Of a stretch of DNA of 41,327 nucleotides, positions 6,493 to 15,642 are shown one piece after another. The first letter of the stretch is position 1. Every line of letters begins with the position of its first letter. Position numbers and translations under genes: made by a program. Source of the DNA: a bacterium UBP14_UBA6098 (GTDB lineage Bacteria > UBP14 > UBA6098); assembly GCA_002428525.1 (NCBI GenBank), contig DIWU01000016.1, forward strand, positions 1 through 41,327, given 5' to 3'. Below the pieces are notes generated by a model. The model had not been told where the DNA came from and ran no database searches. It saw only the letters and a list, made by a program, of their open reading frames with translations.

Positions 6493-7815
6493 ATGAAAAA
6501 GGCTCTACTTCTCGGGATCATCGTCGCGGCCGCCGCTCTCGGCGAGATCGCGGTGACTATATACAGCGACGGCTTCGCGCTCGTAAAAGAGCAACGAAAA
6601 CTCAATTTCCTGAAGGGAATCAGCGAGTTCAACTACGCGCCGGTGCCCACACAAATTACCCCGCAAACAGTGCATTTCTCCGCCGAGGGGATCTCTGTGC
6701 TCGAGCAGAACTATGAATACGACATCGTCAGCACCGCCAGACTGCTTCAGAAGAATATCGACAAGGACATTCGAATCGACCTCGCCGAGGGCGGAGTCAG
6801 TGTCACGGGAACACTGCTTTCCGCCTCGAGCGACAATATCCTCATGGATGTCAAGGGCGTTTTGAGCTCCTATCGCCTCGAAGAGGTCGTCAATGTCGCC
6901 TTTCTCGAACGGCCGGAGAGGCTTTTCACAAAGCCCACTCTCGTTTGGAAGCTGAACTCCGAGACCGCGGACAAGAAGGACACCGAGCTTTCCTACATGA
7001 CCGGCGGAATCGGCTGGAACGCGGCCTATGTCGCCAATGTCAACAAGGACGACACTCGCCTCTCGCTCGACGGCTGGGTGACGATCAACAACAACTGCGG
7101 CATGACCTTCGAGGACGCCAAGCTCAAGCTCGTCGCCGGCGAGGTGAACCGCGTTCAAGAGGCTCCCGCGCCCCGCATGGCCAAGGCCTCGGGCGTTATG
7201 ATGATGGAAGACGCCGCTCAGGGCTTCGAGGAGGAGTCGTTCTTCGAGTATCATCTTTACACGCTCCCGCGGCCGGCCACAGTCGCCGACAGGCAGGAGA
7301 AGCAGTTGTCGCTTTTCCCCAGCGCCCAAACCGATGTCAAAAAGGCCTTCGTCTTCGACCCGAGCAAGGACAACAAGGTCCGCGTCGAGCTCGAGTTCGA
7401 GAACTCCGAGGCGAAGGGCATGGGCATGCCGCTTCCGCAGGGGATTATCCGCGTCTATAAAGAGGACAAGTCCGGCGCGCTTCAGTTTGTCGGCGAGGAC
7501 AGAATCGACCATACGCCCAAGGACGAAGAGGTGCGCATCTACCTCGGCAACGCCTTCGATATCGTCGCCGAGAAAACAAACAAAGACTATCGCCGAATCT
7601 CTAACCGAATCTATGAGGAGGATTTCGAGGTCAAAATCCGAAACCACAAGGAAGAGGCCATCGTCGTGACAGTCGTCGAGAAGCAGTGGGGCGACTGGTT
7701 CATCAAGGCCGAAAGCCACAAGGGCAAACAGACAGACTCGCGAACCAACGAATGGGAAATCCCGGTAGGCAAAGACGGCGAGGCCGTTCTGACCTACACG
7801 GTTCGCCATAAATAG
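6493..7815 (+). CDS. Exported DUF4139-domain protein
   Basis: 440 residues. The ATG at 6493 is preceded by GGAGGG; an open upstream extension has no ribosome site. The signal peptide is MKKALLLGIIVAAAALG. The N-terminal part (TIYSDGFALVKEQR, with LNFLKG further on) and the central GGIGWNAAYV motif are typical of DUF4139/MuiA-like proteins, which are mostly beta and of unknown biochemical function. It is the first gene of an operon with an MscS channel, ten bases upstream of it, and two sugar-polymer genes. A periplasmic or surface role is inferred from the signal peptide. No lipoprotein Cys and no sorting domain are visible. Confidence 0.85.
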   Translation: MKKALLLGIIVAAAALGEIAVTIYSDGFALVKEQRKLNFLKGISEFNYAPVPTQITPQTVHFSAEGISVLEQNYEYDIVSTARLLQKNIDKDIRIDLAEGGVSVTGTLLSASSDNILMDVKGVLSSYRLEEVVNVAFLERPERLFTKPTLVWKLNSETADKKDTELSYMTGGIGWNAAYVANVNKDDTRLSLDGWVTINNNCGMTFEDAKLKLVAGEVNRVQEAPAPRMAKASGVMMMEDAAQGFEEESFFEYHLYTLPRPATVADRQEKQLSLFPSAQTDVKKAFVFDPSKDNKVRVELEFENSEAKGMGMPLPQGIIRVYKEDKSGALQFVGEDRIDHTPKDEEVRIYLGNAFDIVAEKTNKDYRRISNRIYEEDFEVKIRNHKEEAIVVTVVEKQWGDWFIKAESHKGKQTDSRTNEWEIPVGKDGEAVLTYTVRHK

Positions 7816-7825
7816 CGGGGGGACA

Positions 7826-8743
7826 ATGGCCGCTCACTTCGACATCAACGAATTCATCGACGAGACAATCCTCGAGGCCGGCCATTGGCTGATATCGAGC
7901 GGTTTCCGAATCATCATATATCTGATCGCCGCTGTTCTTTTAATCAAGGCGATAAAGCGCATCGGCAACGCGGTTATCGCGCGCTATCAGGACGACGACC
8001 CGACAACGAAAAACGAACAGGAGCGCCGGGCGGAGACCTTAGTCTCGGTAGTCAATATCACCTCGAAGGTCTTCATTTGGGTGATTGTTGTCTTCATGAC
8101 GCTTCGCGAGATCGGCGCGAATATCACGCCGCTTCTTACCGGCGCGGGGATCGCCGGCATCGCGATCGGCTTCGGCGCGCAGAATATAGTCCGCGATTTC
8201 TTCAGCGGCTTTCTGATTCTGCTGGAAAACCAATACCGCGTCGGCGATTGGATTCAAATCGCCGACAGAAACGGCCTCGTCGAGTCTATTTCGCTACGAA
8301 CCACCTCGATTCGCAACCTCGAGGGCGTTCTGCACATCGTCCCGAACGGCGAGATCAAGGCGGTCGATAACTACACCTTCTCCGAAAGCCGGCAGGTCAT
8401 CGATGTCGGGATCAGCTATAACTCGAGCGTGGACAAAGCGATAGAGGTCATCAAGGCCATCGGCGAGGAGATGCAAACCAACCCGGTGAGCGGGGCTGAT
8501 ATTCGCGACTTCGAGGTGCTCGGAGTCCAGAGGCTCGGCGACAGCTCCGTCGATATCCGCGTGAAGATTTCCACAGAGCCCTCAAAGCAATGGGCAATCG
8601 GCCGCAGTTTCCGATACCTCGTGAAAAAGCGCTTCGACGAGGCCGGAATCGAGATACCATTCCCGCACCGGACTGTCTATCTGCGCACCGAGGACGATCT
8701 GAAACCGAAAATTGAGATTGAAAATAAAAAGACTGGAGAGTAA
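7826..8743 (+). CDS. mscS: MscS-family mechanosensitive ion channel
   Basis: 305 residues. Two N-terminal hydrophobic segments (about 27-45 and 77-95) are followed by the pore-lining helix and signature GIAIGFGAQNIVRDFFSG. After that come the cytoplasmic beta domain (QYRVGDWIQI; LRTTSIRNLEG; VPNGEI) and the C-terminal alpha/beta domain. This is the small, E. coli MscS/YkuT-like architecture: a heptameric channel that opens on membrane tension and releases solutes during hypo-osmotic shock. Its TAA is followed directly by the ATG of glgA, so the two are translationally linked. The link of osmotic release with glycogen synthesis is an inference from operon structure only. Confidence 0.92.
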   Translation: MAAHFDINEFIDETILEAGHWLISSGFRIIIYLIAAVLLIKAIKRIGNAVIARYQDDDPTTKNEQERRAETLVSVVNITSKVFIWVIVVFMTLREIGANITPLLTGAGIAGIAIGFGAQNIVRDFFSGFLILLENQYRVGDWIQIADRNGLVESISLRTTSIRNLEGVLHIVPNGEIKAVDNYTFSESRQVIDVGISYNSSVDKAIEVIKAIGEEMQTNPVSGADIRDFEVLGVQRLGDSSVDIRVKISTEPSKQWAIGRSFRYLVKKRFDEAGIEIPFPHRTVYLRTEDDLKPKIEIENKKTGE

Positions 8744-10219
8744 ATGTCGGAGAGCCTAAAAGTCCTGCTCGTTTCCGCCGAGGCCTTCCCCTTCGCAAAG
8801 GTCGGCGGTTTGGCCGATGTCGCCGGAAGCCTGCCGAAGCCGCTCAAAGAGCGCGGTGTTGATATACGAGTGATGCTTCCCCTTTATGACAAGATCGACC
8901 GCGAGGCCTACGGAATCGCCTTTTCGGGCGTGGAGTTCCCGGTCGATATGGCCGGCGAGGCAGTTCCGGCGCGCCTTTTCTGCGGCAAATTCCCAAATGA
9001 AGATATCCCCGCCTATTTCATCGAATGTCCGCAGTTCTTCGGCCGACCGGGAATCTACACCGACCCCGCAACCGGCGAGGCCTACCCCGACGACGCCGAG
9101 CGCTTCGTCTTCTTCTCGAAGGCAGTGCCGGAGGCCCTCGCCCGCCTCGGCTGGGAGCCGCAGGTCGTCCACGCCAACGACTATCAAACCGCCCTCGTTC
9201 CGGCGATCTACAAACACCGCCTCCCCGAAAAGCGCGTCGCGTCGCTGTTCAGCATCCACAACCTCGCCTATCAGGGGCGCTTCGAGCCGGAGCTTTTGGA
9301 CTATATCGGCTGGGGCCGCGAGCATTTCTACCCGATGGGGCCGTTCGAGTTCTTCGGCAAGATCAACCTGATGAAAATCGGCATCGTATCGAGCGATATT
9401 ATAAACACGGTCTCGCCGACCTACGCCGTCGAGATCCAGTCCGATCCCGAGTTCGGCCACGGCCTCGAGGGCGTCCTCAGATCCCTTTCCGACAGGCTGT
9501 TCGGGGTCCTGAACGGCATCGACCAGACGGTCTGGAACCCGAAGGTCGATAGGGATATCCCCTACAACTTCGACTCAGAGGACCTCTCCGGCAAGCGTAT
9601 GTGCAAGGCCGCACTGCTCAAGGAGTTAGGCCTTCCCGAGGACAGGCTCGACAAGCCGATTCTCGCAACGATCAGCCGCCTCGCCGACCAAAAGGGCTTC
9701 GACCTCCTGATCCCGATAATGCAAAACATCATCGACCGCGACGCGACCTTCGTGCTCCTCGGCACCGGCCAAAAGGAATACGAGCGCGCCTTCACCGAGC
9801 TAACCGTAAAATTCCCGAAGAATGTCGCGGCGGTGATCGGCTTCAAGGGCGCGCTCTCGCACCTCATCGAGGCCGGCGCGGATATGTTCCTCATGCCAAG
9901 CCGCTACGAGCCCTGCGGCCTCAATCAGATGTATTCCATGGCCTACGGCACAATCCCGATTGTCCGCAAAACCGGCGGCCTCGCCGACACGGTGACACCG
10001 GCCGATCTTTTGACCGACACCGGCACCGGCTTCGTCTTCGAGGAGTATTCCAAAGAGGCCTTCCTCTCAGCGATCGAGCGCGCGCTCCGCGCCTACAAAG
10101 ACGAGCGCGGATGGCGGCGCCTTCAACAGAGGGCTATGGCCTTCGACAGCTCTTGGGGTAAGTCGGCCGATAAATATATCGAGCTTTATAAAATGGCCAT
10201 CTCGCGGGTTGGCCGATAA
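8744..10219 (+). CDS. glgA: Glycogen (starch) synthase, GT5 family
   Basis: 491 residues, close to the usual 470-490. The N-terminal ADP-glucose/glucan motif KVGGLADVAGSLPK includes the KxGGL signature. IHNLAYQG lies in the N-terminal Rossmann domain, and the GT-B C-terminal domain carries SRYEPCGLNQMYSMAYGTIP and KTGGLADTV, where the catalytic Glu and nucleotide-binding residues lie. The enzyme transfers glucose from ADP-glucose (or UDP-glucose) to the end of an alpha-1,4-glucan. It starts on the base after the mscS stop codon and is followed 23 bases later by a nucleotidyltransferase fusion. No glgC, branching enzyme or phosphorylase is in the window. Confidence 0.95.
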   Translation: MSESLKVLLVSAEAFPFAKVGGLADVAGSLPKPLKERGVDIRVMLPLYDKIDREAYGIAFSGVEFPVDMAGEAVPARLFCGKFPNEDIPAYFIECPQFFGRPGIYTDPATGEAYPDDAERFVFFSKAVPEALARLGWEPQVVHANDYQTALVPAIYKHRLPEKRVASLFSIHNLAYQGRFEPELLDYIGWGREHFYPMGPFEFFGKINLMKIGIVSSDIINTVSPTYAVEIQSDPEFGHGLEGVLRSLSDRLFGVLNGIDQTVWNPKVDRDIPYNFDSEDLSGKRMCKAALLKELGLPEDRLDKPILATISRLADQKGFDLLIPIMQNIIDRDATFVLLGTGQKEYERAFTELTVKFPKNVAAVIGFKGALSHLIEAGADMFLMPSRYEPCGLNQMYSMAYGTIPIVRKTGGLADTVTPADLLTDTGTGFVFEEYSKEAFLSAIERALRAYKDERGWRRLQQRAMAFDSSWGKSADKYIELYKMAISRVGR

Positions 10220-10242
10220 ATAAACCTTTCGAGGCGGAAAAT

Positions 10243-12744
10243 ATGAAAAGCGTAATCCTCGCGGGCGGCTTCGGAACCCGCCTTCGTCCTTTGACCTTCA
10301 GGCTCCCAAAGCCCATGGTGCCGCTTTTGGGGCGGCCGATGATGGAGCATGTCCTCGAGCGGATCCGCGCGGTGGGGATCACAGAGGTCGTGTCGCTTCT
10401 ATATTTCGAGCCGGAGATGATCTCCGACTACTTCGGCGATGGCGGCCGCTTTGGCGTCTCGATGGATTATGTCCTCTCGCAGGCCGATTGGGGCACCGCC
10501 GGCGCTGTGAAAAACGCCGCCGGCTGTATCGACGACACCGTTTTAGTCATGTCCGGCGATGTTCTCACCGATTTCGACCTCACCAAGGCAATCGCCTTCC
10601 ACCGCGAAAAGGGCGCCGCCGCGACAATCGTCCTCACGCGCGTGAAGAAGCCCATCGCCTACGGCATCGTCATCGCCGACCCGAAGACCGGCCGAATCGA
10701 GCGCTTTCTCGAGAAGCCAGCGATGGGGCAGGTCTTCTCCGACACAATAAACACGGGCATCTACATCCTCGAGCCGCATGTTCTCGACTTTATCCCGCGC
10801 GGCGAGGACTTCGATTTCTCGAAGAACCTCTTCCCGCTCCTGATGGCCCGCGGCGAGCCGCTTTTCGGCTTCATCTCGGAGGGCTACTGGCGCGATGTCG
10901 GCGATCTTCGAGAATACCGCAGAGCCAACGAGGACGCCCTCGAGGGCTTGATCCGGCTCGATATCCCCGGGAAACGGATCGAGTTCGAGTGCGGCGAGGT
11001 CTTTGCCGGCGAGGATGTCCTCATCGAGGAGGGCGCCGTCTTCGAGGGCAGGGTTCTTCTCGGCGACGGTTGCAAAGTCGCCTCCGGAGCCTCAATCTCT
11101 AACAGCGTCCTCGGCGCGAACTGCTCGATAGGCCCGGGCGCAAAGATTATCGGGTCGGTTATCTGGGAGAATACGCGCATCGGCGGCAAGGCCCTCATCG
11201 AGCATGCCACTCTGGCCAACGATGTCGAGATCGGCGGCGGCGCAACGGTTTTCGACCACGCGGTTATCTCGGAAGGCTGTTCCATCGGGGCGGGAGCCTC
11301 GGTGCGCGCGGCGGTTAAGATTTGGCCGCGCAAGGAGATAGCCCCGAACAGCATAGTCACCGAGACATTGGTTCACGGCGACAGAACCGGCGGAGAGCTT
11401 TTCGTCGCGAGCCGGGTCTCGGGGGTGATCAACTCGGAGATCTCGCCCGAGTTCGCCGCAAAATTCGGCGCGGCCTTCGGCGCAAACCTCAAGGGCAAAG
11501 GCACAGTCCTCGTCAGCCGCGATGGCGACCGCGCGAGCCAGATCACCCAAAGAGCGCTGTTCTGCGGCATTATGTCCGCCGGCGTCGATGTCGAAGACCT
11601 CGGCGTCTCGCCGCTTCCGGTCACAAGATGGCTTCTCTCCCGAAGGCCGCGGTCGGCCGGAGTTCATATCCGAAAATCCCCGCGCGACCGCAACGGCCAA
11701 GACATCATCTTCTTCAACGGCAACGGCACCGACCTGTCAATCGGCCAAACGCGCACTATCGAGCGTCTCTTCGACCGAGAGGATTTCCCGCGCGCCAAAT
11801 ACGACTCGCTCGGCACACTCGAACGCCCGACCGAGGGCATGAGCGACTACAAAACCGCCCTTTTAAAGGCCATCGATGGCGAGGCGATTCGCAAGATGGG
11901 CTTCAAGGTGGTCGTCGATTGTTCTCATGGCGGCACCGCGGCGATCCTGCCGGATATCCTCTCCGATGTCGGCGTCGATTCTGTGAATATCAACGCAGTC
12001 ATCGAGCCGAACCGAATCACGAAAACCCGCGAGCAGAGGGAGGCCGAACAACAGCGCCTCGCGGTGATTGTCCGCGGCCTCGAGGCCGACGCCGGCTTCC
12101 TGCTCGACCCCTCGGGCGAAACCCTACACCTCGTGGACGAAACCGGCCGCCTGCTCGACGTGGACGCCGAGCTGTGCATCGTCACAGACCTCGTCATCAG
12201 AACCGAACGGCCGCGAGTAATCTCCGTGCCGATCTCCGCGACTATGGGCGTCAACCGCCTCGCCCGCGAGGCCGGCATCGAGCTTCGTTACACACGCAAC
12301 AGCCATATCGCCATGATGGAATCCGCGCTGAGCGGCGAGTCCGATTTCGTCGGCGGCACTAAGGGCGGCTTCATCTTCCCGAGATGGCTTTTCGCCTCGG
12401 ACGCGATCTTCGCAGTCCTCAAGATCCTCGAGATGATGGCGAAATTCGGCCTGAAGCTGTCCTATCTCGCGGACGCCCTGCCGGATTACGTCCGCGCGCA
12501 ACGCGAGATAAAATGCCCCTTCGAGAAGATGGGCACCGTGATGCGAAGACTTATCGAGGAAACCGCCGATCGTCCGCGCGACATCATCGACGGCGTGCGA
12601 ATTTACACACAGGATTCATGGGCATTGATAATTCCCGATCCCGAACATCCGGTTTTCCACCTCATCGCGGAGGCGAAAAACCAAAAGGGACTCGAGGCAG
12701 TGCTCGATGAGTTCGAGGGCATGGTGAAGGGCTTCGTCGAGTAG
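10243..12744 (+). CDS. Sugar-1-phosphate nucleotidyltransferase / phosphomannomutase-like fusion
   Basis: 833 residues. Residues 1-235 are a nucleotidyltransferase with LAGGFGTRLRPLT and KPMVPLLGRP. Residues about 250-370 are a left-handed beta-helix with hexapeptide repeats. Residues about 385-833 are an alpha-D-phosphohexomutase domain. Such fusions (mannose-1-phosphate guanylyltransferase plus phosphomannomutase-like) are known in cyanobacteria and actinobacteria at this length. In the mutase half the usual TASHNP loop reads HIRKSPRDRNG: a Ser may be kept, but the surroundings differ. The metal loop DGDADR reads DPSGET and the sugar loop GEESG reads GGTKGG. The mutase half is therefore probably altered or regulatory, while the transferase half looks active. 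It is the last gene of the operon and ends one base short of the converging phosphorylase gene. Confidence 0.85.
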   Translation: MKSVILAGGFGTRLRPLTFRLPKPMVPLLGRPMMEHVLERIRAVGITEVVSLLYFEPEMISDYFGDGGRFGVSMDYVLSQADWGTAGAVKNAAGCIDDTVLVMSGDVLTDFDLTKAIAFHREKGAAATIVLTRVKKPIAYGIVIADPKTGRIERFLEKPAMGQVFSDTINTGIYILEPHVLDFIPRGEDFDFSKNLFPLLMARGEPLFGFISEGYWRDVGDLREYRRANEDALEGLIRLDIPGKRIEFECGEVFAGEDVLIEEGAVFEGRVLLGDGCKVASGASISNSVLGANCSIGPGAKIIGSVIWENTRIGGKALIEHATLANDVEIGGGATVFDHAVISEGCSIGAGASVRAAVKIWPRKEIAPNSIVTETLVHGDRTGGELFVASRVSGVINSEISPEFAAKFGAAFGANLKGKGTVLVSRDGDRASQITQRALFCGIMSAGVDVEDLGVSPLPVTRWLLSRRPRSAGVHIRKSPRDRNGQDIIFFNGNGTDLSIGQTRTIERLFDREDFPRAKYDSLGTLERPTEGMSDYKTALLKAIDGEAIRKMGFKVVVDCSHGGTAAILPDILSDVGVDSVNINAVIEPNRITKTREQREAEQQRLAVIVRGLEADAGFLLDPSGETLHLVDETGRLLDVDAELCIVTDLVIRTERPRVISVPISATMGVNRLAREAGIELRYTRNSHIAMMESALSGESDFVGGTKGGFIFPRWLFASDAIFAVLKILEMMAKFGLKLSYLADALPDYVRAQREIKCPFEKMGTVMRRLIEETADRPRDIIDGVRIYTQDSWALIIPDPEHPVFHLIAEAKNQKGLEAVLDEFEGMVKGFVE

Positions 12745-12745
12745 C

Positions 12746-14053
12746 TCAAACGAGCTTTTCGATTATCAGCTTCGGGCTTTGAACCGGCGTATCGGAGAAT
12801 TCGATAGCCTTCAAAATCATATTTCCCGCCGCCTCGGCCTCGGCCGCGTTGCGCGCGTGAACCTCTACCAAAACTCCCCCGCTCTCGACCCAATCGCCGA
12901 CCTCAACGAAGAATCTGAATCCGACCGAGGGGTCTATCGCATCCTCGGAGCGAAGCCTGCCGGCGCCCAAACCCACAGCGGCCATACCGATAGCCCTCGT
13001 ATCCATCTCAGCGATGAAGCCCGGGCGCGGCGCGACAATTCGGCCGACGAATCCGGCCCTCGAGAGCGGCGATAAATCCTCGATAATCCTCGGATTCCCG
13101 CCTTGGGCCTCGACCATCTCAGCAAATTTCGCGAGCGCGGAGCCATCGGCGAGTCGCCTTTTCGCGAGCGACTCCCCCTCCTCTACCGTTCCGACAACCT
13201 CGGCAAAATAGAGCATCTCGCCGGCGAGGCGGACAGTCACGGCCTCGACCCGCGGAAACTCTCGCTCGCCGCGCATCAGCAGAATACATTCCTCGACCTC
13301 GAGGGCATTCCCGACGGCCGAACCGAGCGGTTGCGACATATCGGTAATCACCGCGCAAATCCTTTGACCATAGGCCTTCCCTATCGCGATGAGCGACCGG
13401 GCAAGCTCGCGTGTTCGATCGAGAGAATACATAAACGCCCCCGAGCCGGTCTTCAGGTCGATAACCAGGCCCTTCGCGCCCTCGGCGATCTTCTTGCTCA
13501 TAATCGAGGCCGAGATCAGAGGGATCGATTCCACCGTCGCCGTCACATCGCGAAGCGCGTAAATACGGCCATCCGCGGGGGCAAGCTCCGGGCTTTGCCG
13601 CGCCATCGCACAGCCGATCTCGCGAACCTGCCTCTTAAATCGCTCGATCGAGAGGTCGGTCGAAAACCCCGGAATCGATTCGAGCTTGTCGAGCGTTCCG
13701 CCGGTATGCCCCAGCCCTCTGCCGGACAGCATCGGCACAAAGCCGCCGCAGGCCGCCACCAAGGGCGCGAGTATCAGGCTAACCTTGTCGCCGACGCCTC
13801 CGGTCGAATGCTTATCCACCGGTATTCCGGGAAGTTCCGACCAATCGATGACCGTGCCGCTCTCGATATAGGCCCTTGTGAGCGCGAAAACCTCGTCCTC
13901 GGCCATGCCGTTCAAGAAGACCGCCATCAGGAAAGCGCTCATCTGGTAATCCGCAACGCGGCCGCCGAGGAAATCGAAAACAAAAGCCTCGATCGTTTCG
14001 GGATCGAGGCGTTGTCCGTCGCGCACCGCGCGAATAAATTCGGAGGGGTTCAT
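12746..14053 (-). CDS. pdp: Pyrimidine-nucleoside (thymidine) phosphorylase
   Basis: 435 residues, the family length. Signatures are VDKHSTGGVGDKVSLIL (phosphate and nucleoside binding), SGRGLGHTGGTLDKLE (the family signature) and AKGLVIDLKTGSGAFM, whose K-T-G-S-G form resembles bacterial Pdp more than DeoA. A C-terminal PYNP domain follows. The enzyme cleaves thymidine, deoxyuridine or uridine with phosphate to base and (deoxy)ribose-1-phosphate in nucleoside salvage. Its ATG follows the stop codon of the FG-GAP gene by three bases, so it is the second gene of a two-gene operon and probably lacks its own promoter. It converges with the fusion gene at 10243-12744 with a single base between stop codons and no terminator hairpin. 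Confidence 0.93.
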   Translation of the reverse strand: MNPSEFIRAVRDGQRLDPETIEAFVFDFLGGRVADYQMSAFLMAVFLNGMAEDEVFALTRAYIESGTVIDWSELPGIPVDKHSTGGVGDKVSLILAPLVAACGGFVPMLSGRGLGHTGGTLDKLESIPGFSTDLSIERFKRQVREIGCAMARQSPELAPADGRIYALRDVTATVESIPLISASIMSKKIAEGAKGLVIDLKTGSGAFMYSLDRTRELARSLIAIGKAYGQRICAVITDMSQPLGSAVGNALEVEECILLMRGEREFPRVEAVTVRLAGEMLYFAEVVGTVEEGESLAKRRLADGSALAKFAEMVEAQGGNPRIIEDLSPLSRAGFVGRIVAPRPGFIAEMDTRAIGMAAVGLGAGRLRSEDAIDPSVGFRFFVEVGDWVESGGVLVEVHARNAAEAEAAGNMILKAIEFSDTPVQSPKLIIEKLV

Positions 14054-14056
14054 AGC

Positions 14057-15370
14057 TTATTTGTAGATATGAAGGAACGAGATCCTTCCATTGCCCACCG
14101 GCCCCGGCGACGAAACCACAAAGATGCCGCCGCGTTTGCCATAAAAGTTCTTGATATATTCAACCGCGGTTCCGCACTGGGCGTCCGCGCCGTTGCCGTT
14201 GATATGAAAATCGTTGACCGTGTCGAAGCTCTGACTGCCGTTGAAGATCTCGACTCGGCCGCTACGATAATCGCCGATATCCGCGAAAGGCGTCCCGACC
14301 AAGAGGTCGGAGAACTTGTCGTCGTCAACATCGCCAAAGCAAAGCGAATAGCCGTAAAGGTCCTTCGGGTTTTGGCCGTAGATAGTCGCGATAGGATCGC
14401 GGATCACCGGCGCGCCGGCATAAACATAGGCCACACCCTCCGTGTTCGGGCCGTCGCCCGGGGCACCGACCGCGATATCCGGCGTTCCGTCGCCGTTGAC
14501 ATCGCCGAGGCCGGCCAGCGCGAAGCCGAAATTCGCCTGCGGGCGTTTGCCCTCGATGGTTTGCCACGGCTTAGTGCTAATTATCGAGCCGCCCTGATAA
14601 AGATACACCTTACCGGAGTTCCTCAGGTCAGCGCTGTTATGGTAGTAAGAGCTGACCGCGAAATCGGAGACGCCGTTCCCGCTCATATCGCCGAGAATCG
14701 CTATCCTCTCTCCGAAGCTGTCACCGGAGGACTCGCCATCGAGCACAACCGCCGGCGTCGTGAAGTTCGCCCCGCCCAAAAAGACATAAACCGCGCCGGA
14801 ATAATTCTTGCCGCCGTAATTGGCTCCGACGAGAAGATCCGTTATATTATCGCCGTTGAGGTCCTTACTGCCGGCGAGGCTCGCCCCGAACCAGTCGTTA
14901 TGGCGCTCGCCGAGTATTGTGATATCCGGAGTCGCGTCGAGCTGTTTTCCGCCGAAATAGATATAAACCTTCCCCGCATCGGTTCCGGCCTCGTCGTTCT
15001 TCGAGGCTCCGACCGCAAAATCACCGAAGCCGTCGCCGTTGATATCGCCGAGCGCGGTAATCGCGGTGCCGAAGCGGTCGCCCGCCTTATCGCCGGTGAT
15101 CTCCAGCGCCGGCTTTGCCGGATCGGAACCGCCGATATAGAGGAAAACCTTTCCGGGTAAATCCTGCATCTGGTAGCTTCCGGGGGCACCGACAAGGAGG
15201 TCGGCGTTCCCGTCGCCGTTGATATCGCCGGCCGGCGCAACCACCACGCCGAAGCGATCGCCGGCTACGGCACCCGAAAGTGTGCTGACATAGGTCAGAC
15301 CCCTCGCGGCAAAACCCGCAAGAACCAAGCCCAGAAGGCCGAGAATCACGAAACTGAAGCGACGGTTCAT
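14057..15370 (-). CDS. Exported FG-GAP (integrin alpha-like) beta-propeller protein
   Basis: 437 residues. The start ATG has GGAG about ten bases upstream. The signal peptide covers residues 1-24 (VILGLLGLVLAGFAARG). Six clear calcium-binding FG-GAP repeats follow: DINGDGNAD, DINGDGFGD, DLNGDNITD, DMSGNGVSD, DVNGDGTPD and DVDDDKFSD, each near LLVGAP-like residues, plus one degenerate repeat (HINGNGADA). This fits a seven-bladed propeller. The fold commonly mediates adhesion or ligand binding outside the cell. Unlike the other exported proteins here it has no C-terminal sorting domain. It is co-transcribed with a nucleoside phosphorylase, an odd pairing with no obvious functional logic. Confidence 0.88.
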   Translation of the reverse strand: MNRRFSFVILGLLGLVLAGFAARGLTYVSTLSGAVAGDRFGVVVAPAGDINGDGNADLLVGAPGSYQMQDLPGKVFLYIGGSDPAKPALEITGDKAGDRFGTAITALGDINGDGFGDFAVGASKNDEAGTDAGKVYIYFGGKQLDATPDITILGERHNDWFGASLAGSKDLNGDNITDLLVGANYGGKNYSGAVYVFLGGANFTTPAVVLDGESSGDSFGERIAILGDMSGNGVSDFAVSSYYHNSADLRNSGKVYLYQGGSIISTKPWQTIEGKRPQANFGFALAGLGDVNGDGTPDIAVGAPGDGPNTEGVAYVYAGAPVIRDPIATIYGQNPKDLYGYSLCFGDVDDDKFSDLLVGTPFADIGDYRSGRVEIFNGSQSFDTVNDFHINGNGADAQCGTAVEYIKNFYGKRGGIFVVSSPGPVGNGRISFLHIYK

Positions 15371-15427
15371 AAGAGAACTCCTGTGAATAATTGCACACTA
15401 AATGCAAAATTGGATTTAGAACATTTA

Positions 15428-15456
15428 AGTTTAAATTGTTAATCCCCGCAAGTCAA
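15428..15456 (-). promoter_or_regulatory. Predicted promoter of the FG-GAP/pdp operon
   Basis: On the minus strand TTGACT (15451-15456), 17 bases, TAAACT (15428-15433), about 57 bases before the start codon. Confidence 0.4.
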
Positions 15457-15593
15457 GCAGTTTTTCACCCCGGCGAAAATGTTCTATAGCCTTACTCTGT
15501 TAAACCTCGATAGAATCGGCGTCAGCCGAAACTCACCGCCATAATGTTTCCCAAGCGATTCCTCCGCTCGACCGCGCCCGCCGATCGAAACCG

Positions 15594-15622
15594 TTGACCT
15601 TTGAATATAAAAGTATTATTTT
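15594..15622 (+). promoter_or_regulatory. Predicted polA promoter
   Basis: TTGACC (15594-15599), 17 bases, TATTTT (15617-15622). The ATG of polA follows 20 bases later behind AAAGGA. The rest of the 272-base gap before polA holds nothing I can identify. Confidence 0.55.
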
Positions 15623-15642
15623 ATATCAAACGAAAGGAATCT

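Noticed and set aside
6505..7809. A 434-codon antisense frame inside the DUF4139 gene
   Set aside because: Same codon-bias effect. The sense frame has a signal peptide, a ribosome site and DUF4139 motifs.
13103..15160. A 685-codon open frame on the plus strand antisense to pdp and the FG-GAP gene
   Set aside because: It arises from the strong codon bias of the two genuine genes opposite; it has no ribosome site or recognisable domain, while both opposite frames are clear protein families.
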